A stretch of DNA of 64,000 nt from Ephydatia muelleri (Eukaryota > Porifera > Demospongiae > Spongillida > Spongillidae), in assembly GCA_013339895.1 (NCBI GenBank), contig JABACO010000082.1, positions 62,001 through 126,000 on the forward strand. The letters are read 5' to 3'. This document shows, piece by piece, positions 26,301-38,103 of this stretch. Numbering within the stretch: the first letter of the stretch is position 1; each line of letters begins with the position of its first letter. A program made the position numbers and the translations under genes. The notes under the pieces were generated by a model that worked only from the letters and a program-made list of their open reading frames with translations, was not told the DNA's origin and searched no databases.

Positions 26301-26929
26301 TCTGCCAGTAGTTGGTCTGGCCCCTTTAGGATTGCCACCTTTTGCACTGGCATGAAAGTGCTCACACATCTGTAGAGATGCATTTTTAGTGACATGTTCC
26401 CCACGTACACCTTTTACCTTGCATTCCTGATTAGAATGCTTCTCCCACTGGAACAGAACAACAGCACTCCTGTGATGTACCTTATTCTTCATGGCACTTA
26501 TCACCCTGTCCATTGACAGTTTGCAACACTTACACATGCTTTCTGGATGTATGTGTAGGTCATCACCACTGGTGTCAATACCAAATGCTGTCTGCAGCTT
26601 TTCTGCTATTGCCTTGCACTGATATGCAATACTTTTTGTTTTAACCTTTCAAGTTTGTCAAACGTTGTCCACACACCCTGCAATGTAGCTGCACTTGTTT
26701 CATGTGATATTCAGTTCCTATTTGTTGAAAACAATGCGCGTATATATGTCAACAATCATATTTTATTCATAAAAAACACCGAGGGATTTCGGGATTACAG
26801 AAAATTCGTCCACTCTTCAGGTACGTGCTAATTAGCATAACCATGTGTGATAATTGAGGAGACGGCAAGCTTACCTTCGGGACAACTTCCAGATGGCTGT
26901 CCTATGGATGTTTCTATGCACCCCTCCAT
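23307..26929 (-). CDS. RAG1 N-terminal-like / N-RAG-TP-type gene, 11 exons
   Basis: Exons read on the minus strand: 26929-26875, 26717-25791, 25726-25440, 25382-25176, 25119-24874, 24795-24735, 24708-24479, 24428-24114, 24063-23899, 23847-23773, 23597-23307. All are bounded by GT-AG. Exon 2 carries HCRVCGQRL, then AFGIDTSGDDLHIHPESMCK with a CKCC pair, like the first zinc region of RAG1. It also carries a RING finger (ECPLCVDIL ... CSTLACAQC ... CPCC). Later exons hold WHNGVIPASEIWIKLGGDKG, ICPPGLHITMGIFTKLFELF and GFGLLGEQGAESVHAKFN before a Lys-rich end, KKRKK. RAG1 N-terminus-like mobile genes (N-RAG-TP) are known from molluscs and other invertebrates; the Asp and Glu above may be catalytic (inference). 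Breaks: a one-base-type shift near 26640, and stops or shifts around exon 7. Otherwise well preserved. Function is probably transposase or a derivative. Confidence 0.8.
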
Positions 26930-27204
26930 TATGTCTTCCGCGTGGCCTTATGTAAACACGCTGCGCATAATGCATGCGTTTAATGTAGAGCATGCGTGAC
27001 GAGTGTGTAATAGTCTACAGTCGTGTAGGACGCTATTTAATGTATTATGTGTCCATTTGCAACACACAGAAGAGTACCAACAACGTTGGAACATACATCA
27101 GACATAATTAGGTCTTTATCATTGTTTTTATTTCTATTACCGAATATTCCAATTATAAACCTAGTTTCCAGCCGCAAACAGCCGTGGTGAAAGCTCTAGG
27201 TTAA
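26930..27204. other. Putative upstream region of the RAG1-like gene
   Basis: Gene-free stretch directly upstream of the minus-strand start at 26929. I see no clear TATA box and no core element that can be defended. Confidence 0.3.
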
Positions 27205-27536
27205 ATATAGTTTAAGGTACTTAAACTGAGTTAACCGGCCTGCTGCTCCATATAGCCGCATGATGGAATGGTTGGATGTAGTGCGCATGCGCATGGCTTG
27301 GGCGCGCGCATTAGTAGCGTTCAGCTGCAGGTTAGTAGTGTTCAGCTGCCTGTGAGATTTTCTTTTTTTTTGTTAAAACTCCATCGCTCCTATGGACGAT
27401 GTAAATTCTGGGTGGGATATGGCACGGTGCAAGTGGGTGGTGCCATATCACCACACCCCCAAACACCATGCCGCGCATGCGTGCTAGGTACGCCTCCCCC
27501 CCAGACCTTGGCCAATGGGTTTAGTCCGGACGTGCA
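27205..27536. mobile_element. Insertion flanked by an 18-bp direct repeat
   Basis: GTGAAAGCTCTAGGTTAA occurs at 27187-27204 and again at 27537-27554, bracketing about 332 bp. An 18-bp target duplication of variable length is typical of L1-type retroposition, but the insert has no poly-A tail in the orientation seen. Its right 130 bp match 22636-22767. It contains CpG-rich words (GCGCATGCGCATGG) and a T run near 27363. The family is not identified. Confidence 0.6.
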
Positions 27537-27589
27537 GTGAAAGCTCTAGGTTAAGTATTGGATAACACTGTGAATTTCATGCTAAATAA

Positions 27590-27774
27590 ACGCAAAAGCA
27601 AAAAAGCGGCTGGGGCTTCGCCCCAGACCCCACTGGGGGAGCTATCAGCGCTCCCCCTAAACCCCCTTGCTGTCACGGGAGGGGGCGCGCCCCTCCCGTA
27701 CCCTCCCCCAGTTTTGAATATATTTATCAGACCCCCCCCTTTCCCAAAATCCTGGATCCGCCCCTGCAGGATGT
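27590..27774. repeat. GC-rich dispersed repeat ending CCTGGATCCGCCCCTG
   Basis: A segment of C and G runs and short inverted words (GGGGCTTCGCCCC, GGAGGGGGCGCGCCCCTCC). It ends in a CCTGGATCCGCCCCTG signature that I know from translated repeats in many marine invertebrate genomes (GRIQDFGKGG on the other strand). A related CCCGGATCCTGG word occurs at 1726. The repeat ends exactly where the segmental duplication starts to align with its second copy. Confidence 0.6.
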
Positions 27775-27844
27775 AATAAAGAAGTGTACATAACAGCCAT
27801 GATATTGCCATGGCATCACGTCATCACGTGAGGAGAATTTTGCC

Positions 27845-28910
27845 ATGGCAAAGTTAACTAAATTTGTCGCATTGAGCCTAACGGTAGCACTTTTCATCTT
27901 CATATTGTACGCTGCCGTGCCGTTTATATATAACGTTTTCGGTAGAAGAAACATAACGTCTAATGCAGGAAATGCCGGCGCCATCTCTAACAATGGTGAT
28001 GCCTCTTCGGGTTCTGTCAACGCCACTTCGAACTCTTCAGACATACACAGTTCAGAAGAAGAGTTCCCTCTGTCTAGTATTCTTTATCTCATGCAAGCAG
28101 AGCAGTGCCTTCCAAGCTATTATCAGTCAAGTGACGTCCTGGGCAACGGAAATTTTGGGTTTGAAGTTATCGTTCTCTCATATAAGGAGGCATGTCCGGA
28201 CTCATCTATGCCTCACGTGCAGTATCTCCTGGACAAAAGTACCACTTGGACCACGGGAAGGAACCTTCTTTTCGAAGCCGCGATGAACAGAAGCAAGACT
28301 TATCTCTACTACGTGTTTATGGACGACGACATTTATCTCGAAGATACGAGTCATGCAAACCCTTGGAGAAAATACGAGAGTTTTTTTGCGTACCTTTCAA
28401 CCAGCAATAAGCTGTGTCGATCCCGAAATGGCTCAAAAGGTTCGCAGTTTTCACGTGGACCATCATTGCTCTGGTGAGGGGAATAGTTCCATCGGAACTG
28501 TGTGGTTTGATGCCATCTTCGATGCCTTCCACTACAAAGCAATCCGCCATATTCTCCCTTACGACCCCACGTTTGACCAGCAGACGTGGTGGGCCAGTCA
28601 AATGTCAGTCATCATTCGAAGCGAGGTTCTGTTCAGAGGACAAATAGCAATCCACACGGAAGTACATGGGGACAATAAGAATCATCGGCCATACCCAAGG
28701 GACTTTAACTTCACCCCGCAAATGATACATCATATGACCGAAGGCCTGGACAGAGTTGTCCCTGCAGACCGCGCTGAGTGTGCCAATGCCATCATTCAGC
28801 AGTGGAGGACGACGTACCACTGGACGCATGGCACGAACTCGCCCACATTGTGTTTACCTCCTCCCTCTCCTCGTGACGAAATTGCACCTGGTCGATATGC
28901 ATGTTATTGA
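27845..28910 (+). CDS. Putative type II membrane glycosyltransferase-like protein, copy 1 (frameshifted)
   Basis: The protein starts with a short basic tail and a membrane anchor (FVALSLTVALFIFILYAAVP, about residues 7-26), then a Ser/Asn-rich stem with several N-x-S/T sites. The globular domain has TTWTTGRNLLFEAAMNR, YYVFMDDDIYLED (a DxD-like metal-binding motif as in nucleotide-sugar transferases), HVDHHCSGEG and DQQTWWASQMS. The anchor-stem-DDD layout suggests a Golgi enzyme; the sugar and acceptor are unknown. The frame shifts at a run of seven T (28381-28387), where copy 2 has TTTCTT; the 3' half continues intact in the next frame to 28910. So copy 1 is probably a pseudogene, or there is a sequencing error in the T run. 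Single exon as read. Confidence 0.7.
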
Positions 28911-30444
28911 TCCCTTTATACATGCTCTGTATTTTTATGGGTTTTTAGTTTAACTGATTTATTGCCATGTATTGTCACCTTCTTGTTCTTTCAGTCAACC
29001 TCTGCAGTGGTTTGGCAATTGACTCAAATGAAACCTGTATAATAAAGCACTTGTAGTTTTGCCGCATATCAAGAAATTAGTCCTATATTTAGCACACGAA
29101 TAGCATAATATCCAACAAAAGGGCTAAATATAGGACTATTGCATTTTCCCTTATTGTTAGACCATTGTTTCCTTGCTGTTTACACCACTATAGCCTATAT
29201 ACCACCAACTTTCTTAGAGAATGTTTTTAGTTACTTGTTTCACGCATTCATACGATTGTCACGCAAAGGACATACTGTACCATGGAAGCTGTGCAAAAGT
29301 GTCGTTCCCAGACCTTAAACAAGCATATACCACAAGCATTACTGTTTATAGTCTCAGTATAATAGGCAACACTGTCTCGTTCTTCCGTCGCCTTGGCCAC
29401 ATCCTCTTTGTTGGAGCTCTGAAACAGTAAAGTAAATACATGATAATATGCAATATACATTAACGTATCCTCAGTATGATACCTTACCCTGGCTACCTTT
29501 GTATTAATAGCATTGACATCATGTAGAAATTCACCTCCTACCTTTCTATGCATGCTCAGTGCTTTATTATAGCAATGCAACTGCACTATTGACTAACATC
29601 AATAACAGCTGCAAACAATGAGTGAGTCTTGCAAAAGGCATCCTAACAACATACTATTCCAAAGAATAGGCTCTCTGAGACCATCTTTATACTCCCTTAG
29701 CATGCTATCCTGGTTCACATGGGAAAAGCTACAGAAGTAAAGGAGATGAAGGAACCGAATGTGAAACGCACCCCCATTAAGGAACACTAAAGTCATTACA
29801 ATTTTTAATCAATGCCTACATGTTTACAATCATAAGGCCATCCCACTGTAGGCAGCAATGGTGTACACAAATCAATGAATCTTATTATAATGCTTATCTG
29901 CAAACAGAACCTTGCACACATTAACCTATTAACGCCGAGAGACGCATATCTGCGTGTCCAATGTGTTTACCGTTACCACAGAATTCTTCCAGACCCTTTG
30001 AAACATTATACCAATTAGAAGTTATTCATGCATGCATGTTCACACTTTGATGTGGTTGTTCCTTATTCGGTACCATTGCCATACATTGAGGTATACTTTC
30101 TGACAAGTGAGTTATCGGTACCAGGGTTCATGAAACATTTCTTATGGTTAGTATATCTGTAACCTCCATTACATTTTGTATCCAGCAGTATTAAAATTAT
30201 TTCTCCAGCGTGCATAGTCTGTGCGCATTAAACAAGGAAAGTATATTGTTCCTTAATAGTTCTACATGCATTCAAATTGTCAGCAGTTATGACCACCAAG
30301 TGTATAGCCACAAAATCATGTATCTGCATATGCATGAATTCTTAAACTCCTATGCCGATACACAAGATGGGCCGGGGCCCACTATAATAGAACATTGGTT
30401 ATGGCAATAACAAGCAAACGCAAGATAAAAAGCCACCTTATGTA
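28911..30444. other. 3' flank of the glycosyltransferase-like gene with a decayed minus-strand gene piece
   Basis: On the minus strand two exon-like pieces recur here and in copy 2 (56840-57190): one reading LHCYNKALSMHRK and an acidic/helical one reading KEDVAKATEERDSVAYYTET. In copy 2 the second piece is longer and preceded by DDPGSEEIANLSEDEDG. I do not recognise the gene; stops suggest decay. A plus-strand AATAAA (29040-29045) lies about 130 bases past the stop of the glycosyltransferase-like gene and could serve as its poly-A signal. Confidence 0.35.
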
Positions 30445-30455
30445 CAGTCGCGGCT
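30445..30455. mobile_element. 11-bp scar of a Tigger terminal repeat
   Basis: TA followed by CAGTCGCGGCT is the first 11 bases of the Tigger-like terminal repeat (CAGTCACGGCT at 57615 in copy 2, one mismatch), at exactly the same place in the duplicated flank. The rest of the element is absent and replaced by the dispersed repeat 30455-30967. Confidence 0.6.
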
Positions 30456-30967
30456 GTATGCGAAGCTGTTTGAACGGGGAGGGGGGGGGGGGGGGGTGCA
30501 GTCCGCTTACGGCTATATACCAAAACCGCCCACCGTCATAAATTATCGCACACCGTCATATCGATAAATTAACATCGACCGAATTTCAACCTCACAAGTG
30601 TATAATCACGCACGCACGCACACACATCATAGGTAGTGTTTTGAATCGGTCAAATAAATAATACGCAAAACGAGAAGACTGGTTAACTGAACCCATTGCA
30701 GTGGTGGAAGGTGCATGCTTCTAAGCTCCCCCTCCTGAGCCAGGTGGCAATGGAGATTTTGGCAATACCTGCCAGCTAGCTCAGCTCCAAGTGAGAGAGT
30801 ATTCTCAAAGTTGGCACGTGTACCATGGAGAGACTTTCTCTCAACGGTACCAAAACCGATATTTATTTTTGTCGATTATTATCGATAATTCTAAAATGCG
30901 ATTATCAGACAATTAATATCTATCGACCCCCTAATCTGTACTAAGACCTAGTCACACATCGCGTAAT
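30455..30967. repeat. Dispersed repeat, copy B (partner at 1795-2305)
   Basis: Nearly identical to 1795-2305, same orientation, with the same poly-G tract near its left end. Present only in copy 1 of the segmental duplication. Confidence 0.85.
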
Positions 30968-31930
30968 AAGAGCAATGGTAACAGTAGGTACATGTAGCTA
31001 CCGGTACATGTACGTGCATGTACGACATACCTTTGAGTGACTTTATCGGTAGTACTCTTTCGATGGTATTCCAGTGTATATTTCCTCCCCGTATCGCACT
31101 CTCTTCGCCAAGCAACCAGGTTCAGAACTCTTCCAATACCGTTGCCATTTAGCAACCAGTTTCTTGATAAGTTTTACGTTCAGCGGTCCATTTCTTTTCT
31201 GGTTCGCTCGACAGCTTGATACTTTTCACGTTCAGCGATCCATTTCTTTTCAGGCTCTGCTTTATCCTTCTCGCGTTCAAGCGGTTCGTTTCTTTTCAGG
31301 TTCTGCTCTTCGTTTGGTATCACTTTGTTCAGAGGCTAGGCCGCCGTCGTAGACCGCATATACGTTAAATTAGATTACATTACTTACTAGTTACTACTAG
31401 CTCCTTGTAGTTTGGTAAGGACAAAAATTCTATACTAATCTTGTGCCAGGAGTCCTGTCAGACACGAGTAGCGTTTTTTACTACCCAAATCTTATTTTGT
31501 AGTCCAACTATCAATACATAGCTCGAGATTATTTAATCACAAAAGCGAAAATGCCGACCAATTCTGAAGCTATTGGTGCAATTTCATTATTTAAAAGTGT
31601 TCTAGTTCCAAGTTATGCATTGTCAAGGAGGAGGAGGAAGAGGAGGGTACGAGGACGGCCAGTTCTCTACAACCGCGCGGTTTTGCCACATAAAACAACG
31701 AAACTGCTCACTTTTGTCTTCTCGTTCGATTTAAACAACAAGCTAAATGATCCGATCGTCGGGAATATAGTTAGAAGTGAGCCACGTGTTTTTAATGACT
31801 TAATAGTAGGGGTCAAATCATCCTATATGAAAGTTTCTAGCCGATTAGTACTTCCAGTTGCGGTCATTACGTAATGCTGTAAAGTCATGCTTTTACGTCA
31901 TGAGCTAATTAATCGTGGACATGAGAGTGA
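30968..31930. other. Copy-1-specific segment with one small basic open frame
   Basis: Sequence absent from copy 2. A plus-strand frame at 31551-31874 (107 codons) has a basic stretch ALSRRRRKRRVRGRPVLYN and no recognised domain. Upstream, the CACGTTCAGCG-type and CATTTCTTTTC words repeat three times around 31178-31305. No gene can be asserted. Confidence 0.35.
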
Positions 31931-32936
31931 TGTGTATGTACTAGGGGACATGGCCACATGGGGCACATGAGAGTCAGTGATGATGGCTACGATACCAGTT
32001 TCCATTACTGATTGCACATTCATCAATATCTCTAACTAATGTTAGCATTATTACTTTGGGGTGGTGGATGGTGGTGCACATCTCATGCGAGATAAATATC
32101 AAATGATGGTGCGACTCGATTGGCCTACTGCAACTGCGACAGGAGGCCCCGTTATAATTATATCCGGATGAACTAATTTACGCTCGATCCAAACCCACAA
32201 TCACATCGTATTTCATAGGCAGATGTATATAAACGACGAACACCAATGGCCTATTACGATGTACTGGTTTGAAGCTTGCACTAGGGGCAACAAACGGGGA
32301 ATTTCCCCATTCAAATCGAAGCCCTTGGGAAGGTCTGAGACAAAGGTCATTTAACCACTCTAGCTGAGTGCCCCATTAGTGGGGGTGGGTCACCAGAAAT
32401 AGGCCTGGGGAATGTACAATTGCAGAAGACTCTAACACGCGTTAGAGGATGCACCTGCGCATTGCCCCGTAGGTTGAAATCAGGCCCACGGCCAGCTACT
32501 GGAGTCCAATCTGCAAGGTGTCACGATTTACCCGGTGACGTAACTCAATTCAGACTACTCTCAGATCAGTACATCTACTTTTTTTATTTATATTTTCCCT
32601 CTTGAACAGGCAGGCAAATCAATGGAACTGTTGTACCGATTGCGAAATAACGCTTTTTTTCCCCTTTTTTTTTTCCAGCAATACCTGACCCTTAACCAGG
32701 TCTGTGGCCAGGGGTCTAAGGCCAAAATAGATGTTACGGTGCTTATATACAAGTATGTATGAAATTATGTATATGCGTATGTAATGTATTTTATCTCTGG
32801 TAAAGTTATAATGAAATGAAACGTACTAGTCCAGCAATAAAGTTTATACAAATAAATAAATATAATTTATCAGAATCAGTACGATAAATGGTTCAGACTA
32901 CTTCAATGCATGATTGAGTAAAGAGAGGCCCCATCC
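31931..32936. other. Gene-free stretch downstream of the spectrin-like gene
   Basis: It contains the intact sequence TGTATGTACTAGGGGACATG (31934-31953), which in copy 2 is split by a DNA element. The remainder diverges from copy 2 until about 32905. No gene seen. Confidence 0.45.
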
Positions 32937-32960
32937 TCAAAGCCCAGGCCACTTCTCCAC

Positions 32961-32966
32961 TTTATT
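32961..32966 (-). promoter_or_regulatory. Probable poly-A signal of the spectrin-like gene, copy 1
   Basis: AATAAA on the minus strand about 200 bases past the stop codon at 33167. In copy 2 the same place reads AGTAAA (about 62455). Confidence 0.45.
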
Positions 32967-33166
32967 CTGGAATCCCAATAACGCTTTGTTTGGTTCTGAG
33001 GTGCAAACAATTGCTACTGTATATGTGTACATATCATGAATATTTTGCCACACAAACATTGCAGCACTAAGACTACATTCTGGCTGGCTATACATATCCA
33101 TTTTTAGTAGTTCTATTATTAGTTGCTGTAATCCAGTAGTCACGCGCAATCGGCAGATGCAGTTTG

Positions 33167-36100
33167 TTACTTCTTGGTGGTTGCAAACATCTTAAATCTG
33201 CTTTTCTTCTTTCCCTGTAGTATGTGTGGGATAGCAATTGATATAAAGCCAAAATCCTGCCCAGCAATATGATGTGTCAGAATTTTAAGTGAAATAGATA
33301 AATGAGGGTGTTGATAACAATGAAGTAAAATCAAATTTGCTTCACACTCCTAAAAAATTAATTATACCATCACTTAATCTGAGAAGCATATTATTCCAAA
33401 CAGTAATTGAGCTTAGCTGTAAATTAACTCTTTGAATACCAAGTGAATATATACATGCATGCTCACAAAACTGCCTCACGATTCATGCAGTGCTATGTGT
33501 TATATTGTATTGATCAAAATCACTTTGAATATGCATGCAAGTGCGATACTGACATGCATGTAACCCCATAGTCATACAAATGTTTGAACATATGTGGTCC
33601 CTGTTTGCAAGCACATTTTGTGTGTCCATTATAACCTGCTGGCCTTTTGTTGCAACAACCCATAATGCTAACTTGCAAAAGGGGGGAGTGAACAGGCATG
33701 ATATTACTACACTGATCTGGGCTACGCATTCTTGTTCTTGGAGTATTGAAGTGATGCATTAGTGGAGTGAAGTGAAATCATCTGAATAATGGGGTTCTTT
33801 AGCCAGTGTGAGAGGAAACATAATTACTTTGTACATGGACTTATAAGGTTACAAGTGCAGCAAGCATATGCATGCATCATTGAGCTGCAACTGATCAACA
33901 CATTTTTGCACGCAATATCTAACTCATGCATGAATGGTGTAACGGTTGTGTGTGCATGCATACATATACACACTCAGCGTTCAAAGAGTTTTAAAAACTC
34001 AAATCAATATAATTTTAGTATGAGCTCAATTTTCAGGCATTCCAAATTAGCTAACCACCACTACACATAATAATTAGTATTATACTCAAGTAACTAATTT
34101 TTAAATGATATGATTATTGCAACTTAATTTGAGAAGGCTATTTATTTGCTTTGCAAATGAAGTCACTAAATTACTGGTGCAATGAACATCCTTATGTACA
34201 ATGCACACATGTCTACATAAAGTTTGTTGGCCTTACCTCATCATCAGGAACACCAGAGGAAGGAGGTGGAGGAGGGGCTAACTCTGGCTGTGGTTCTCGA
34301 GCTGGGAAAAGGTACTCTAGATAAACACACAGGGTCCACTGGTTTCTCAGAGGAATAATTTTATTTCTCCCATCACATCGAATGGCCATGGACACCCAAT
34401 CAAATTGTGAAATTGAAATTAATGCCCCCAAAACTCAGAACACAGCCTCGAAGCACAGAGCACAGTAGTGCAAACGACCTACCATCTTGGATGGCACACT
34501 TGATGGCTGTGACCCACTGAGACGCATCCGTACCATCTCTGCCAGAAAACATGTACTCAGCCCCACTGGGAAGCCTGGCACATGATGAGAAAATGGAGAG
34601 GAGTGGGGAGGGGAGGAGGGTAGTACTATGATTAGGCACAACAAGTGCAACAGCCTCGGTATTCTGTGACCACGACCACACAAGACTGGCCCCACCCATG
34701 CAGGCAACTTACCTCAGCCTGAAGGTGTACTTCCTCTTGTGGTAGTCCCTAGCCAGCTCACAAACACCTTCCATCACATTGATGGGTGGGCAGGCAGGTA
34801 GAACTGCTGGGCTCTGCAAGAGCAACGAGAGACAACCATGACCCACGGAAGAGGGTCTAGTCACACACACCCTTTACCTGCTGCACATCCTTCTTGTCCT
34901 TATAGAAATGAAGCTGTGTGTCGGACAACACAGCATAGTACTGTTTCCATGACCTATTGGCAGACTGAAACAGGCAACAGGGAAGAGTACCATGATGGTG
35001 CAGTGTCTGAGGTGTGCTCACCTTCCTTCCTCCTTCGTCAAGATTGTTTTTGCGATGTAGTATTCCTTCTTTGTCAATCTTTCCCGGCTGCAAGGTGTCT
35101 GCTGATTCCGCCTAAAACACAAACATCTCACTGGAAGGCACCTTTGCATCTTTGTCACCCCTGGCTAGCTACAACTAGTGCATGTATAACAAGTTTTCGG
35201 TTTCAGGGCCATACAATGTACCATCTAGGCAAAAAGGAACAATGGACACACCAACACTGTCTTACACCCCAGTCCAAATATCCAAACATATACGTCCAAC
35301 GCACACACATCATGAGCATGGGGAACGACACAACATACGCCCACCAGTGCACACCTACCTACGCTGTACCATATGCATGGACTGTACACGCAAGCCAGCA
35401 CGCAGAAACACACAACAGAGCACACACATACCCCAGCACTGCTAGGCACATGTAGAGGACTGGTAGCACCTTTCAGTTTAGCCATTCTTTCCTCATTCTC
35501 AACAGCCATCTTTTCCTGCAGAGATGCAACAAGAAAGGAAGGCCACCCCAACGTAACCACTCTGGACCAGGGCAGCAACAACCAACTTGCAGACCCAGAA
35601 GCACACATGCTGTACCCATCAACCTAGACCCTCCCAAATACACTGCACCTTCTGCTCCTCCTCCTTCATTCGCCTCTCCTCCTCCTCCTCCCTTGCCCTC
35701 CTCTCCTGCTCCAGCTTGGCTAGTTGCTCCCGCTCTCGCAGAGCGGCCATGGCTTGGCGCTGCATCTCCAAGCGCTCTGCCTCCTGTGAATACGTACCTT
35801 GAATTAGCACAGGCACGACATATTAAATCAATTAAGGCATATTATGTACATATATATATAAAGATCCATTGCAAAGTAGTATCATATCAGCAGTGGCTTC
35901 AGCTAACCTCATTCTTCAATCTGGCCTCCTCTGCCTTCTTTTTCTCTTCTTCAATCTTCCTCAGTCTTTCTTGGTCTAATAAAAGCCGCCTTTTTTCCTG
36001 AAGCACACAATGATACATTATTTTTTACAGTACACAATCCCCATGGCCCACACCTCTTCCAGAATCCTCTTCTTCTCCGACTCCTTCCTCATTCTTTCCT

Positions 36101-38060
36101 CTTCCTCTGCCCTCTTTCTCTCTTCCTTCTCTCTCTCCAATCTCTCTTTCTCCATTCGCTCCATCTTCTCCACCAGTGTTTCTCTGTGCAGCAGAGCGAA
36201 CTTCTCTTCCTGTGCAGCCAAGGTCTTCTCAAAGTCCTCCTGCTTCTTGAGGAGGTCTTCCACTGCATCCAGTGACTCCTGAAGTACGTTGGTGGTTTGT
36301 CATGTAGCATGCATAAGCAATCTGTTCCATTTAACACTTACTTATAAACAATACCTTGGCCCATCAGCCATATCCAGGCATCACTAACTTACAAATATGT
36401 GTGTAGCCCTCCTCCCCCCCCCACCCCAGTACATGAGTGTAGAGTGCATGCAATCAGCATTGCAGTAGCTACATACTGCACACCTATGTGTGGAGGCGTG
36501 GCCCATGCATCAGGATCTACATACTGCACACCTATGTGTGGAGGCGTGGCCCATGCATCAGGATCTTCTTAGGCCAGATGCTTATAAAATAGCTCTATCA
36601 AATAACTGATCATGATTTGTGTGCATTAATAAACAGTGTCAATGTCTAAATTTTGAAGCCATAGAAACTAGTTTACCTGAATGTCACTATACACTCGGCT
36701 GAATTGCAATACCAACCACACACGTCATAACTAGAATAATACACACATGCTATATTACTTAACTCATTCGTGGGCAACAGTGTAATATTGTGCCTCAGCT
36801 GCCATAATGAAGCCACTTTTTATCGAACTATTAATGTTTTTGGAGTCCATAACATATTGCTCAGAGGAAATATTATTCGCACGTCAAATTCGCAGAAGTT
36901 GTTTACAAGGAACGTTTTCCTGAAACCACAATTGCCAACACGCTAATTTAATTTATACTAATTAAAACTTCAGTTAACTGAAGCTGTGATCATGAAGAAC
37001 TTTAAATTAGCATCTTTTCGAGGCAATTATTGCGGTGACTTTCCTCTGTACAATGCGCTGTTGACTCCAAAAACATTATAATGGTTAGATAAAAAGAGGC
37101 TTTTGTGGAGCAATATTGCACTGTTTCCCATGAAAGAGTTAATGAGCTGCACATAAATGTGCACAAGTACATACCCATGTAAGAATGTGTACCAGTATAA
37201 CTTCTCATGTAAAAATAACTTAGATACTTTAAGCATATAGCCCACTCACTCCAACATCTTCATTTCCAATAAAAGCCTCCTGACTGGCTATCCACATCTC
37301 AGCCTGCTCTGCATCTCTCACGAAGATGAGATAGTTGAGGACTTTCTGGTAGTCCTCTTGCCTCCTCTCCCACGTGTCCAGCAGCTGCTCGTAGCCCTCC
37401 TCAATGTGCTTCATCTTCTCCATGATCTGTTACCATGACACCAAAACATCAGCTCTATCATGAATACTCGTTATTCTTTATTAGGGTGTGAACTGCAATC
37501 ACACATCCACACACAGCCCTCACCAATGCATGGGATACACACCATCCCCATCACCCAGCACACAAACACCCAGCATAACACCCCAGCACCCAGCACACAC
37601 CAGACACACACCACCAGAACACACACACCAGCACACACCAGCACACCAGCACACACCCCAGCACACACCACCAGCACAACCACCAGCACACACCAGCACA
37701 ACACCAGCAAACACCACAGCACACCACCCCAGCACACACCACCAGCACACACCACCAGCAACACAGCACCAGCACACACACAGCACACACCACCAGCACA
37801 CACCACAGCACACAGCACACACCACCAGCACACCAGCACACCACAACACAACCACACACAACCACACCACACACCACACACACCCCCATCACACCACACA
37901 CACCCCCACACACACAACACACACCACCACACACACCACCACACACATGCCTAAGTAATCCTAATCCCTCGTACATGTACATTAAAAAAACAAAGGCACA
38001 TGCACACACACATGTACACACACACATACATGTACACTCACACAAACACACACACACCTT

Positions 38061-38103
<43 letters not shown>

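Larger units (their letters stand above)
27775..34500. repeat. Segmental duplication, copy 1 (partner 54687 to window end)
   Basis: From AATAAAGAAGTGTAC at 27775 onward the sequence matches 54687 onward in the same order and orientation: glycosyltransferase-like gene, its 3' flank (to about 30455), the 31925-31990 block, then 32905 to the beta-spectrin exons. The offset is about 27 kb at the left and 29.5 kb at the right. The difference comes from insertions private to each copy. Matching blocks look roughly 95 per cent identical by eye, introns included. The right end of the pairing is not visible, because copy 2 leaves the window at a point matching about 34497. Confidence 0.93.

Noticed and set aside
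34838-35455. 205-codon plus-strand open frame
   Set aside because: It is the shadow strand of three well-supported spectrin-like exons and their introns.
37460-37958. 150-codon open frames in the spectrin intron on both strands
   Set aside because: Low-complexity CACCAGCACA repeat inside a well-bounded intron.
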